In this document: positions 44,367 to 55,280 of the stretch, piece after piece
Layout: every line of letters starts with the position of its first letter
Numbering within the stretch: position 1 is the first letter of the stretch
Assembly (NCBI GenBank): GCA_024233215.1
Contig: JACKPW010000004.1
Span: 329,067 to 393,066 of the forward strand
DNA: 64,000 bases
Direction of reading: 5' to 3'
DNA from: Verrucomicrobiales bacterium
Lineage (GTDB): Bacteria; Verrucomicrobiota; Verrucomicrobiia; Limisphaerales; J093
Position numbers and translations under genes: made by a program
The notes under the pieces: generated by a model
What the model was told of the DNA's origin: nothing
What the model saw: the letters and a program-made list of their open reading frames with translations, nothing else
The model's database searches: none

Positions 44367-44460
44367 GCGAGGTTTTGGAGTGCGGTGAAAAGCGTCAGCC
44401 TTCACCGCTTTGGCGGCGGTATGCCAGGATGCCCCACGCGCCCGGCACTACCCCCCGCAG
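44367..44460. repeat. 94-bp direct repeat, copy 2 (intergenic)
   Basis: Second copy, 197 bases after the first, differing at a handful of positions (GGTATGCCAGG versus GGTATGAGAGG). Between the copies lies GGCGGCGATTGAGATCGCGC, itself an inverted repeat. The pair sits between the promoter of the giant Cys-rich gene and the end of the next, disrupted giant gene. Confidence 0.85.
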
Positions 44461-45128
44461 CTCCGGGCGGAATCCGGAACCCCGAGCCATCGGCCGGTGC
44501 TGCGCCCGAGGACGGGGGGCACCCCGGAGACACTCTCTCATCCACCCCTCACGGCGCCCTCTCCACCGCCCGGAAGAATCTCAGCGGGAACTCGGCGCTG
44601 GTCTGGTCGGTGAGGGTGAAGATGGCTTCCTCGGCCAGGAACTCCCGCAGGTCGATCCAGGTCCGCAGGTCCACCGAGGCCTGCAGCACGTAGGTCCGGC
44701 CCGCCACCCCTTGAACCGGAATGACACGTCCCCGTTCCCATGCCGCTCCGGCCGGTTCAATCCCGGCTTCAACGCCATCGTCGTCACCCGGAACGTCCGG
44801 CTCGCCTCCCGCACCGGCACCCCGTTGTCGCTCACCCGCACCGTGATCGGATGCACGCCCGGCGCCTGATCCTCCACCGGCACCCAGCTGAACGCCCCGC
44901 TCTCCGCCCCGATCTCCGCCCCTCCGGCGCCCCCGCATCCAGCGAAAACACCAGCACGTCCACCGGCACGTCACTGTCCCGCGCCACCGCCGTGAAGCTC
45001 AACCAGTCCCCCCTCCCACACCTCCCGGTCGGCAATCGGCTCCAGCGTCGGCGCACTGTTCACGTCCACCACACTCACCGTCACGTGCCTCGTGTCCGTA
45101 TACTCCGGCGTCCCGCCATCGCTCACGC

Positions 45129-45941
45129 TCACGTCAAACCCGACACTGCTCCCTCCCAGCGTCTCCCCGGCACCCATGTCAACTGGCCGGACACCGTGTT
45201 GATCGTCAACCCGGCCGGCACCGATCCCGTCAACCGGTAGCGCAGCGCCTGCTTCGGCAGGTCCGGATCGGTCGCCCCCAGTCCCAGCGTCCAGAGCTGC
45301 CCCTCCAGGGCGGGGGAATGACCGCCGGGATTTCCAGGCTTACCGGTTGGTTCACTTCCCGCACCGTCACCAGCAGGGTCCGGTCGGCGCTCAGCGCCGG
45401 GTCCCCGTTGTCGGTCACCCGCACGGTGATGGAATGCGTCCTGGGACCGTCGTTCTCCCCGGTCGGCCAGCTCAACCCCCCGCTGGTGGGCCCGATCCGG
45501 GCTCCCGGGGGCGGCCACCAGGCTGTAGGTCAGGGTGTCCCCGGGCAGATCCGCATCGGTCGCCTCCACCGTCACTTCCACCGTCTGCCCCTCATCCACA
45601 CTCACCGAGGGGGCCGAGAGGATCTGCGGGGCGGAGTTGCCCGTGGTCAGGGTCGTCGCCTCCGGTGCCAGGGGTGCGCTCTCCACGTTCCCCGCCACGT
45701 CCCGCGCAATGGCATAGAACGCATACCGCCGACCGGCGGCCCCGGGGTAGATGGCGCTGGTGTTCCTCGTGTTCTGCAGCCAGCGGACAAAGGGCCCGTT
45801 GTCCGTCGACACAAACAGGTCAAACCCGGCGATCCCACTGCCCAGGGCGTCGTCCGAACCGGTCCAGCTCAACGGAATCTGCGCCGGACTGGTCGGAGGC
45901 AGGGCGGCCACCCGGCTGACGGGGGCGATGGTGTCGGGCAC
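45129..45941 (-). CDS. Gene B fragment: Ig/FN3-like and cadherin-like domains
   Basis: An open segment near the 3' end of gene B. It begins TIAPVSRVAALPPTS, an Ig-like domain typical of secreted proteins (SGIAGFDLFVSTDNGPFVRW; YAFYAIARDVAGNVE), then cadherin-like or putative-Ig domains (NSAPQILSAPSVSVDEGQTV; PDLPKQALRYRLTGSVPAGL). In the middle (~45.52-45.30 kb) the translation slips out of frame and back. Part of gene B, not an independent gene. Confidence 0.6.
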   Translation of the reverse strand: MPDTIAPVSRVAALPPTSPAQIPLSWTGSDDALGSGIAGFDLFVSTDNGPFVRWLQNTRNTSAIYPGAAGRRYAFYAIARDVAGNVESAPLAPEATTLTTGNSAPQILSAPSVSVDEGQTVEVTVEATDADLPGDTLTYSLVAAPGSPDRAHQRGVELADRGERRSQDAFHHRAGDRQRGPGAERRPDPAGDGAGSEPTGKPGNPGGHSPALEGQLWTLGLGATDPDLPKQALRYRLTGSVPAGLTINTVSGQLTWVPGRRWEGAVSGLT

Positions 45942-46997
45942 CTGTTCGTCATGGGCGTAGATCAGGGTGTATGCCCGGTGCTGTCGTGATCGAAGAGGTG
46001 CAGCCGCGGTTCCAGCCGGGGCGGCCGCGATTGCCCGATGAAGGTGCGGTCGGTGGTCCAGGCATTGACGCCGACCTCCAGCACCCGCCCGTCCGAACGC
46101 CGCACCCCGGTGAGCCGGAAGTTGCCTTCGGCCGGGTCCGGCACCCAGAGGTAGGCGAACCCCGCCGGCAGGGGGGCGGTGAGTTCGATCTCCAGGTCGC
46201 TGGAACTCGGGACGCCGTCGGCCGTGGCCGAGCGGACCACGGTGACCGGGGCCCGGGTGGCATCGCTCAAATGGACCGTGTCGGCCAGGTCCTCGTCGTC
46301 GGGTTCATCGTTGACGAGGAAGTCGGGCCGGCCGTCGTCGTAGGGGCCCGGAGCCTCGACCTGGTGGATCATCTCATGAATCTCGACCCCCTCGAAGACG
46401 GAGGCCCCGCGTTCGCCGAACCGGTCCTCGTGTTCAAGGGTGGCCTGGTAATCGAGGAAGAGCCCCTGGAGGGTGGATTTGAGATACCAGCGACCGATGG
46501 CGGTGCTGTGGGGGCGACATCGCCAAAGTTGGCGGTCAGGGATGGGGTGAGCGCTTTGCCCTCGACCTCGGTGGCGAGGATGTGGAAGTCGATGAGCAGG
46601 CCCTTGACGTTGTCGACGATCTCGGGCTGGCCGGAGGTGATGGAGAGGTTCCGGGCGAGGCCGTTGCCGCGGTTCTCGATCATCACACCGAGCAGGAAGG
46701 GATCGAGGGCTCGATTGCGTCGGTGAAGGGTCATCGGCGAAGACGTCGCGTTGGTGGAAGTATTTGAGATAGAGCTTCGCGTTGGGATAAACGGTGACCT
46801 GGCCGGGGACCAGTTCGGCCGAACCGGGGACGCCGTCGGCGGTGTAGGCGAGGATGCCGCCGACGAAGTAGTCCTGAGGCTCCTCGGGAGCGGCCTCGTC
46901 CCGGGGAGGATGACCCAGCGGGCGGAGCCGGTGGTGGGGGGGGCGAGCTGGAAGGGCTTGCCGTTGAGGATGAAGGCGTCGGTGGTGGGCGCATCCA

Positions 46998-47999
46998 TCA
47001 GGGAGAGGCGGGTGAGTTCGGGATCGAGGATGAGGAAGCGGTCATTGGCGAGGTTGCCGGCGGCGTCATAGATGTTGAGGGTGACCCGAGGTTCTCGATG
47101 GGGGTGTCGTCCGATTCGTTGATGACCTCGAGGGTGGCACCGATGGCCTTGCGGGTGACGACGGCCTCCTGCTCGAGGACGAGGCGCACCTGGGCGCAGA
47201 CGCCGGGATCGGGGGCGCCGGCGAGGCCGTGGGCGCGGGACCAGCGGGAGAGGGCATCGCGTTCGCGGGCCTCATCGGCGGAGAGGGTCTCGGCCTCGTA
47301 GGAGACCTGTTGGGTGGCGGCCGCTGAAGGGGCCGGGGAGGTGGTGAGGACGGTGTCCCCGGCGGCGACCCGGGAGGAATCGGGCAGGCCGCTCATGAGG
47401 ACCCGGGAAAGCTCGGGACCGGAGGGATGCTCGCCCAGGGCGGCGAGATCAGCATCGGGGGCGACGGCGGCCACCAGGGCGGCCGGCGAGTCGTACCCCA
47501 TCCAGTCCGCCACCACCTCCCCGTCCGTGCCGGGAGGCTTCTCCGCGGTAGTGCCGAGCAAAGGAATACAGTCTGCCGGGAACAGCTCCCGCTCGACGCC
47601 AAAGGTGACCGAGACGTAGCGACCCGTGGCGGGGTTGGTGTAGCCGCCCTTGAAGGTCGCCGACACCACGCCCGCGTCATGGCAAATCTCGAATCGCCCC
47701 GGAGGAGCGTTGGTGCTGGTGCACTCGCTGTAGCGCAGAGTGACACCGCTGGTGAACCCCGCCGTCGCTTCGCCGGCCACCTGGACCTTCGCCTTTCCCT
47801 CGGTCCCGTCGGGATTCACCACCGTCACGGACCCCTCGGCGGAGGCACTCACCTTGCCACCAACAAAATAGGCGGAGTTGAGCCCCCCTTCGAGACACAG
47901 CTGCGGATCCTGCAGCAGGCACTGCGCACCGGCCTTGAGCGTGGCGAAACCGGTGAGTCCGATCTCCGCACCGATCCCGCCGAAAAAGGTGGCCTCCAC
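46998..47999 (-). CDS. Gene B fragment: Cys-containing secreted region
   Basis: The longest clean stretch of gene B (333 residues). It shows FFGGIGAEIGLTGFATLKAG, AQCLLQDPQLCLEGGLNSAY, and TLRYSECTSTNAPPGRFEIC with paired cysteines, then a helical part (LSADEARERDALSRWSRAHG). No family recognised. The C-terminal ~25 residues (SPSTSMTPPATSPMTASSSS) are frame-shifted; the true continuation lies in another frame and leads to LMDAPTTDAFILNGKPFQLA. Confidence 0.6.
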   Translation of the reverse strand: MEATFFGGIGAEIGLTGFATLKAGAQCLLQDPQLCLEGGLNSAYFVGGKVSASAEGSVTVVNPDGTEGKAKVQVAGEATAGFTSGVTLRYSECTSTNAPPGRFEICHDAGVVSATFKGGYTNPATGRYVSVTFGVERELFPADCIPLLGTTAEKPPGTDGEVVADWMGYDSPAALVAAVAPDADLAALGEHPSGPELSRVLMSGLPDSSRVAAGDTVLTTSPAPSAAATQQVSYEAETLSADEARERDALSRWSRAHGLAGAPDPGVCAQVRLVLEQEAVVTRKAIGATLEVINESDDTPIENLGSPSTSMTPPATSPMTASSSSIPNSPASP

Positions 48000-48397
48000 A
48001 TCGGCCAGACCGGGACTTCCGCCTGCTGCTTCCAGTTGAGGCTGGGGCCGATCCAGACCTTGGCGGAGATCGAGGTGGACAGGGATCCCTCCACCTTGAC
48101 CCCGTAGACCCCCTGCCCTTCAACCTCCGCGCAGCAGACGCACATCTTGCCGTTGCCCTTGACGTCGACCTCCACTCCCAGCAGGCGGCTGTAGGCCATC
48201 GAGCTCAGGGCGGTGTTGACCAACTCCTGGGCGAACGCATCAAGCTCTTGCTTGTAGCCGGCCTCACCCTGAATGCACTGATCGGTGAACGAGGACGGGT
48301 CACACGCGCACTCGTTCTCCTGCTCGTAGGTGGTCGGCTGGTGGGTGCCCACGCTGACCTCGATGAGGACGGGATTCTGTCGTGCCGGCGTGGTCAA
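47849..48397 (-). CDS. Gene B fragment: Cys-rich segment CACDPSSFTDQC
   Basis: An open segment containing TYEQENECACDPSSFTDQCI and GNGKMCVCCAEVEGQGVYGV, six or more cysteines in ~90 residues, unlike the Cys-poor repeats around it. After WKQQAEVPVW the frame is lost (near 48.0 kb) and resumes in the 46998-47999 segment. An Asp/Glu-rich acidic run (DDDDDEEDDVEDDWDDEDE) lies just upstream in another frame at 48.5 kb. Confidence 0.55.
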   Translation of the reverse strand: MTTPARQNPVLIEVSVGTHQPTTYEQENECACDPSSFTDQCIQGEAGYKQELDAFAQELVNTALSSMAYSRLLGVEVDVKGNGKMCVCCAEVEGQGVYGVKVEGSLSTSISAKVWIGPSLNWKQQAEVPVWPMWRPPFSAGSVRRSDSPVSPRSRPVRSACCRIRSCVSKGGSTPPILLVAR

Positions 48398-49392
48398 CCG
48401 GTTGCTTCCCCACTCCCCGATGGAATGTCCAGGTCCACGGTCAGGCCTCCTCCGGGACCGACCGGAGGATCAACCAGCACGAACGGTTCGTCCTCATCAT
48501 CCCAGTCATCCTCGACGTCGTCCTCTTCATCGTCATCATCATCCAGAGTGCAGCGGCCAAGATCCACCACAGGGCGGGAACCCAGTAGTTCACGCCGAAG
48601 GGACCGCACAGCAGGTGCCAGTCCGCGCCGACCGTGGGCGGGCTACAGTCCAGCCCGGCGGACTGCAGAGCCGTCCCCTTCCCGCCAATCCCACCGCCGG
48701 CGGGGTGATGCGGCGGAAGACAACCGGCACGGTCACCGAGCTTTGCGCGGGAATCACCCCGATGGCCTCGACCAGCGGATGCACACTCCAGTAGCCGCCG
48801 TCCTGGTAGTTCATCATGACCTCCTCGGCAGCGACCGCCCCGTGGTTGGTGAACTTCAGTTCCACCTGCACCTCGTTGGCCTTGATCCCGGTCAGGTTGA
48901 TCATCGGGGATCCACGGTGACCACCGGCGATGGCACGGTGGTTTCGTAGATGGTCTCGAGCTTGATCTTCGCACGCTCCTGAATGTCGATCTCCTCGACC
49001 TTCCAGGTGTAGCGAAGCAGCTGCGTCCGCAGGAAGACGGTGGCGTCATTGAGCCGGCCGGGCTCGATCCGGAGGGTCTGGAGCCAGGAGTCGTGCTTCG
49101 GAGCGGTGACCTCGAGATTGTAGGCGCCCTCGGGCAGGGCAGTCAGTTCGAGCACCCCGTGGCATCGGTCGTGTCGGTAAACACCGTTTCCCCGGACACG
49201 GCGTCCCGCAGATTCACCTGGGCGCCGGCAAGATTCACGCCATCGCCGTAGTAGGTGTTTTCGTCCGTCACGGTCACGCGCAGGTCACCCGTCGCGTCGG
49301 ACACATGCCGGAAAACGAACGAGACCGGCACGCCGACGTCGGGATTCCCCACCGCCAGGCGGCCGTCGTATTCCTGCAGCGGCAGGGTGGCA

Positions 49393-50295
49393 TCAGGCTG
49401 GAGGAGCAAGGTCACGATGGTCGATTCGCCGGGCTCCAGGGAAGGCATCGGGCTGGGCGTGGCACTCTTCAGCCAGGGTGTCTCCGGCAGGGAGATGTTC
49501 AGGGGACCGGTCTCGCGCGCCCCCGATGTTCATCACCGAGAATTCGACGGTGGTCTGGCGATCACGCACCATGCCCCCGGAGAATGTGGGGGTGGCGGCC
49601 AGTCGCGGCACGGGCAGCTCGATCAGGTAATCGATTGTCGCCTCGGCCTTCGCGCCTTCAACGCTTTCGAACATCACGAGGAACCGGCCGGCGGCGTCGC
49701 GCGGCAACGGCACCGTGGAGACCACCTGCACCGGCGCCGAGGCTCCGGCCGCCAGCTCGGTGGGCGCGATGATCTGCACGTCCAACCCATCCACCGCCCC
49801 GGATTTTGCGGTGATCCCGGTCAGCGTCCGATCGCCGCCATTCACCAGTTCGAAATCGGACACCGCCACACCGCCCGGCAATATCACCTGGGTCGCGTAA
49901 TCCGGGGTCAACCGCAGGGCCAGCAGGCTGAACGCATCCTGAACCGGCGCGATCGCCACTCCGGGGTGCGCCGCTCCGATGGTGTATGCCCCGCCCTCCG
50001 ATGGCAGCGGCTGGAAGTTCGCCGTGAAACCGCCGTTCACGTCCGTCAGGGCCGACACGGTCCGTCGCATGCCGCGCGTCACCACGTGGATGTTCACCAA
50101 CTCCCCGATGGCGGGTTCGCCTCCCGGGCGGACGGCGTTGCCGTGCAGCGGAATGACCGTGCCGGCAGGAGCCACGTCGATGTCGGTCTGCACGGTTGCA
50201 GTGTAGGCCGGGGCCACGTGCACCGGGGCTGCTGAGGCCGCGGTGTTGTTGTTCTCGAGGGTCTCCTCCACCACATCATCCGCATCCGTCACCAC
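49393..50295 (-). CDS. Gene B fragment: CARDB and regulatory-like beta domains
   Basis: 300 residues. It starts in a CARDB-type repeat (VVEETLENNNTA) and continues with a carboxypeptidase-regulatory-like domain (LVNIHVVTRGMRRTVSALTD; GFTANFQPLPSEGGAYTIGA) and an Ig-like domain (TLTGITAKSGAVDGLDVQII; RFLVMFESVEGAKAEATIDY). The last ~30 residues after EFSVMNIGGAR are out of frame. The apparent start is only where the frame opens; in-frame sequence runs upstream to ~50410. Confidence 0.6.
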   Translation of the reverse strand: MVTDADDVVEETLENNNTAASAAPVHVAPAYTATVQTDIDVAPAGTVIPLHGNAVRPGGEPAIGELVNIHVVTRGMRRTVSALTDVNGGFTANFQPLPSEGGAYTIGAAHPGVAIAPVQDAFSLLALRLTPDYATQVILPGGVAVSDFELVNGGDRTLTGITAKSGAVDGLDVQIIAPTELAAGASAPVQVVSTVPLPRDAAGRFLVMFESVEGAKAEATIDYLIELPVPRLAATPTFSGGMVRDRQTTVEFSVMNIGGARDRSPEHLPAGDTLAEECHAQPDAFPGARRIDHRDLAPPA

Positions 50296-50414
50296 GAAGA
50301 CCCACCAGTCCCCGACCGTGGCGGGGAGGAAAAGCGTCAGCTGACGTTCGGACGATTGCCCCGGGCCCAGGGCGCCTTCGAGGGGCGTTTCATTCAGGAC
50401 CCGGTCGTTTGAGC

Positions 50415-51059
50415 TTAAAGGGGATCCGGTGACAGGATCACGCGCTGGAGCGGTTTGCCGGAAACCGGCGCAAAGCCCTGGTTCGTGACCCGGTAACGGA
50501 CCGTAAACAGCCCCCGCGTCAGACCACCGGCAGGCACTTCCAGGTCGCGCACCACGAGGTCGGGCAACTCGGCGTCCGTCACCGTGATCACCGTCGCCGC
50601 GGTGGAATGCCCGGAGGCACCCGCTGTCAGGGTCACCGCCTGACTGCCATCCGGCACCCCGTCCGCCACCGTGTTAACGGGGAAGGTCACGGAGGTTGCC
50701 CCGGCAGGGATCACGACCCCGGAGGGAACGGTTGCCTCGGTGGGATCACTCGAGGCCAGCGTCACCGGAAGAGGCGAGCCGGTGCCGGTGTTGCGCGACA
50801 CCACCGCCGTAAAGGCTGGAGAAAGCCCCTCCCGGGCCAGCGTGCTCCCGGGAACCAGCCGCAGGGCCGGTCCGTCGTCGTCCGTCACAACAATGAAGGT
50901 CGCCGGCGTCGCCGCAGCCAGCGGCACGGGCGAGTCCGCACCCGCCACCTGGGCCTGCAATTGAACCTCCTGATCGCCGTCCACCACCTCATCATCCACC
51001 GCGCTGAAGAAGAACTCCGCCGAGTCCCGGCCACCCGGAATCACGATCTGCGGCAGCAC
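50415..51059 (-). CDS. Gene B fragment: Calx-beta repeats
   Basis: Two Calx-beta-type calcium-binding repeats: FFFSAVDDEVVDGDQEVQLQ with FIVVTDDD, and PSGVVIPAGATSVTFPVNTV with GVPDGSQAVTLTA. A CARDB start follows (LPDLVVRDLEVPAGG). The stop after ILSPDPL is produced by one missing base near 50415; adding it gives SSNDRVLNETPLEGALGPGQ in frame with the next segment. Confidence 0.6.
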   Translation of the reverse strand: MLPQIVIPGGRDSAEFFFSAVDDEVVDGDQEVQLQAQVAGADSPVPLAAATPATFIVVTDDDGPALRLVPGSTLAREGLSPAFTAVVSRNTGTGSPLPVTLASSDPTEATVPSGVVIPAGATSVTFPVNTVADGVPDGSQAVTLTAGASGHSTAATVITVTDAELPDLVVRDLEVPAGGLTRGLFTVRYRVTNQGFAPVSGKPLQRVILSPDPL

Positions 51060-54000
51060 CGGGCCTCGGTGGTGTCGCTCACGCGAAGCTGAACCGTCAG
51101 ATAGCGGTCGGTGACGTGCGTCCGGGTGACCCGGCCACGCGCCGCCAGCCCACCGGCCCCCTCGCTGAAAACCGACGGCATGACCTCCACCACCAATCCG
51201 GGATCGTCGTTGTCGATGATGTCGAGCAGTTGGTCGGCGGGGGTATGGCCTTCCGCCGTCGCCGTGATCTTCGCCGTGCGCCCGGGCGCCAGGATCGAGT
51301 CGTCCACGGCGGAAATGTTGAACGCAGCCATGCCCTCGCCGGCGGGAATCAGCACCGATTCCGGCAACCCCAACCCGAGGTCCGCGCTGTGAATCAACAC
51401 CTCCAGATCCCTGCCCAAGGCGTCAGGCAGGAACACCGCCGCGCCGACACTCCCGCCTTCGACCACGGATGCCGCGTCCAGCTCCAGAACCAGGGGAACC
51501 GGTCCGCGTCCTGAACTGTCACGAGTGCCGTTCCCTCGAGCATTCCCGGTGCGGACGCCGTCAGGGTCACGGCCGGGGACCGTCCACGACGCCGTCCGCC
51601 ACGATCCCGAAGTTCACGTCGACGGCGCTCGACCCGGCGGGCAGGGTGACGCGGTCCAGGGTCTGCAGTTCGCCCGGATCACTGCTGGTCAACGTCACTT
51701 GCAGGGGCGTCGCCGTCCCACCGGACCGGAACAGCCGGCCACGCAAGGTCGGGGATCGGCATCCTCGCGCACGGTGAGGGTGGGGAGGTCGAGGGTAAGC
51801 CGGGCCGGGAGGGCCGTGGGGACGGTGGCAATCCCGAGGTTGTTGGACTCGTCCTGCTCGACAACATCCCCGGCACTGTCGGTCGCGGCGACGAACCGGA
51901 AAACACCGGCCAGGCTCAGCGGCAGCCGCACCCGGTTCGTGCGACTGACACTGGCGCCGGCGGCGAGGGATTCCCCGATCTCGACAGTGGCCAGTTCCAA
52001 ATCGTCTCCCGGAACGGCATCGGCGGAAAGGAACAGTCGCTCCTGCCAGGGGGCGGGAACAGGGGGCCTCGCCCAGGTTGACGACGGTCCAAACCAGTTC
52101 CACTTCGCCGCCCGGAAATGCATCCCCGGGGCCGGCAACGGTCTGCACCGCCAGGTCGGGCATGGGCGGAAGGCTGACGGCGACGGCCACACTTTCCAGG
52201 TGTTGTCGGTTTCCACCGACTCGGCGACGTCCGCCCGGAAGTCGGTGATCAGCGACAACGTGCGGGCCCCGGCCCCGGCTCCGGTCAGAAGGGGCAACAG
52301 GACGGACACCGACCGCGAATAGGCGGCTCCGGCACCCAGGGGCACCTGGTCCTCCACCCTCCGGTCCAGCAGGACCTGCGAACCGTCCGGGCCATTGAAG
52401 ATCAATCGGTCCGTCCAGGGCAGCATGACGGCGGCGTTGCCCGCATTCCGCACGCTCCAGGAAACCGGCACCGCGGTCCCCGCAACCGCAGTGGCTGGCA
52501 CAGTCAGGCTCTGCACCACCAGGTTCAGGGGCGGTAACCTGGGAAGCGGTGGCCATCGTCCGGGAGTTGTTGCCGGTGTCGTCGGTTTCCGGGAGGCGGT
52601 CGTCGACGTCGGCGACCGCACGCACAAAGCGGGAGCCCGCCAGGGTGGGAGCCAGAACCACGAGGTTCGAGCGGGTGACCGAGGCCCCGGCCGCGAGCAG
52701 GCCCGTGAAGGGCACCCGTGCAAGTTCCACGAATGCCGGTCCCCGGCGGAATCGGCGAGTTGCAGGGCGTCCTCCCAGGGACCGAGCGCATCGGAGGCTC
52801 CGTCATTGCGCAGCGTCCACGTGACCCAGACGGGCTGGCCGGCGGGGATTGTGGAGGGCGCGGTGATGCCGGCGAGCACCAGATCCGGCGGGGCACCCGG
52901 GTCAGTCGCAGGCCGGTTTCGGCGGCGTTGTTGGATTCATCCAGCTCGGCCTGGACATTGCCGGCGTCGGTCAGAACAACGAGTTGATAGTCCCCCGGCG
53001 GGAAGAGACGGCTCAGCGGCAGGGTCACCGCGGTTTCCCGCCGATAGTGTTCGGCAACCGCAAGGGGCCAGCGCGCGGGTGGAAGACTGAGCAACTCGAT
53101 GCCGTCCGCCAACGTGCCGGTCAGGGGTTTCAGAATCAGCCGGTCCCGCCAGTCGGACAGGGTGGCGGAGGTGCCCTGGTTCACGACGGTCCAGGCCACG
53201 GGAATGGAGGTGCCCTGTTCGCCCTCCACGGGAGCCGTCAGGGCAGACGCCTGGAGGTCGGGACCGACCAGGAGGACGCCAGTGGCACCGGCCGCCCGGT
53301 TGTTGTCCTCCCGGCGCTCGGCCAGGGTGTTCGGCCCGTCGACCTCGACGAGCAGGAAGTTCTCGCCCGCGGCCGAGGGGGGCAGCACGAGCGTCTGGCT
53401 GCGGGTGATCTCGCCGCCGGGGGCAGATCCGCCGACACCGTGATGAGGGCGATGAGCTGGCGTTGCGGGCTGTCGGGCGCGGGGGTGAGTACAGCGCCTC
53501 CTGCCAGGGGAGCCACGGCCGGCTGCGGACCGAGATTCCGCACGCGCCATTGGATCAGCACCGGTTGTCCCAGGTGCGCCACGCTGGGCGCAATCGGAGC
53601 GAGGGGAGAAGGTCGGGAAGCTGATCGACATCCACCGGCCGCGGGGTGGTGGTCAGGCTGCCGTTCATGAGGGTCGTGGACAGCGGGGTGGCGGCCGCAT
53701 CGGAGACTTCGACCGCCACGGGTTCCGACGCGAATGCCAACGCCGTCCGGGCCACCGGGCCTGGGGTTCGCAGGGCCATCCGGGCCACCTCATGCCAGCC
53801 CGGGCTGAAGGTGCCACCGGTGGGCAACGCCACCAGGAACCCTGCCCGACCGGGGTTTCGCCATTGAACAAGAGGCTGGCCTGGACGGCTCCGTTCCCCG
53901 GCACCACTTCAAGCAACTCGATCCGATCCGCGTCGTAGGCGACGCTCGCTCCGAGGGAATTCTCGTCGCCCAGCGCAAACAGCATTACCGGCACTTCCAC

Positions 54001-54386
54001 TCTTTCGCCGCTGAACCCGCCCGCGTTGCCCACGCGCAACAACCGTCCGATCACCAGTTGCGCGGGTTCGCTGCTCACCGATCCCACGCGGTTGCCCACC
54101 TCCACCGAGCACTCGCCCGCGTCGGCGGGTTCGAGATTCGAGATCTGCAGGGTTGGCGAGGTCGCCCCGGGATGGGGGGCTGCCGTTGAACCGCCACTGG
54201 TAGCTGAACGGCTCCGTCCCCACCAGTTCCACGCCGAAAGTCACCGTGCCGCCGGGGCTCCCGCCGTGCTGTCCGGCTGCGACGTGATGCGCGGGGCGGA
54301 CAGGATCGCCACCACACCATCCACCCCGGTGACCTGCCGCGGGTTTCCCGCCCGATCGACCAGTTCGACCGGCAGCGGACTGCCCG

Positions 54387-55280
54387 TCATCTCGAGCGGA
54401 ATGTCGCCCCTCCCCAGCGCCTCGAACCGGAGGTTGGCCAGCGGATGGTCCCCGCGGCCAGTGCCTGTCCGGGCGGCAGGGCGAAGGCGATTCCCACCCG
54501 GCCGTCGCCCAGGTCCGTGGTCCGGGCCAGCGCGGTCCCGCCCCCAACCCCCGTCACGCCGGCAAATCGCAGTTGTTCCGGATCGAACTGAACCGACCAC
54601 GAGGCCGCCGATTCCCCGCCCAACGCGTGCAGCACCACCGGAACATTCGAGGCCTGGCCACGCGGAATCTCGACACTCCCCACCGTCAGCAATCGCTCCT
54701 CGGTGCTGAGGCTCACCGTCGCCGGGTGACTGGTAACGGTGCCCGCGGTGTTCGACACGAGGACCGCGTAATCCCCCGCTTCGGCCGCGCTCACCGCGGG
54801 CAGATGCAACTGGGGGCTGACCGCCTCCGGCACGTCGACACCATTGCGCTGCCAGCGAAAAACCAGAGGCGGGGTTCCCCGGGCCACGGCGGTGAGGGTG
54901 ACGGCTTCGCCTTCCCGCACCGTTTCAGAGATCGGTGCAACCACGAGACTCGGCGGACTCATGTCCTGCTGCGAACGCGGCAACCCGGCGGCCGTGGGGC
55001 CCCCGAGTGTCTCGATCTCGGCGTCGGCCAGCAACCGCTCGTAGAGCTGAATGCTGTTCACCGATCCGACCGAGGTCTGGCTGTTGTTCTCGGTGAAAAG
55101 CAACGCCTCCGGGCCCAGCGAGTATTCGCCGTCCAGCACACCCGGAAAGCTGAATCGATGCACCAACCGGCCGTCCAGGAAGGCCGCCACCAGACCGGCG
55201 TCCGCGTTCACCGCAAAGGCCAGGCGATGCCATACGTCCAGGGTCACCAGGCCCGCCCCGACCGTCCCCTCGCCCCGCAC
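54387..55280 (-). CDS. Gene B fragment: laminin-G-like, Ig-like and cohesin-like domains
   Basis: Contains the end of a laminin-G-like fold (WHRLAFAVNADAGLVAAFLD, SVGSVNSIQLYERLLADAEI), an Ig domain (TVREGEAVTLTAVARGTPPL, FRWQRNGVDVPEAV, AGDYAVLVSNTAGTV) and a cohesin-like domain (SWSVQFDPEQLRFAGVTG, GRVGIAFALPPGQALAAGTI). The laminin-G/Ig pairing is typical of adhesive surface proteins of this phylum. Confidence 0.6.
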   Translation of the reverse strand: MRGEGTVGAGLVTLDVWHRLAFAVNADAGLVAAFLDGRLVHRFSFPGVLDGEYSLGPEALLFTENNSQTSVGSVNSIQLYERLLADAEIETLGGPTAAGLPRSQQDMSPPSLVVAPISETVREGEAVTLTAVARGTPPLVFRWQRNGVDVPEAVSPQLHLPAVSAAEAGDYAVLVSNTAGTVTSHPATVSLSTEERLLTVGSVEIPRGQASNVPVVLHALGGESAASWSVQFDPEQLRFAGVTGVGGGTALARTTDLGDGRVGIAFALPPGQALAAGTIRWPTSGSRRWGGATFRSR

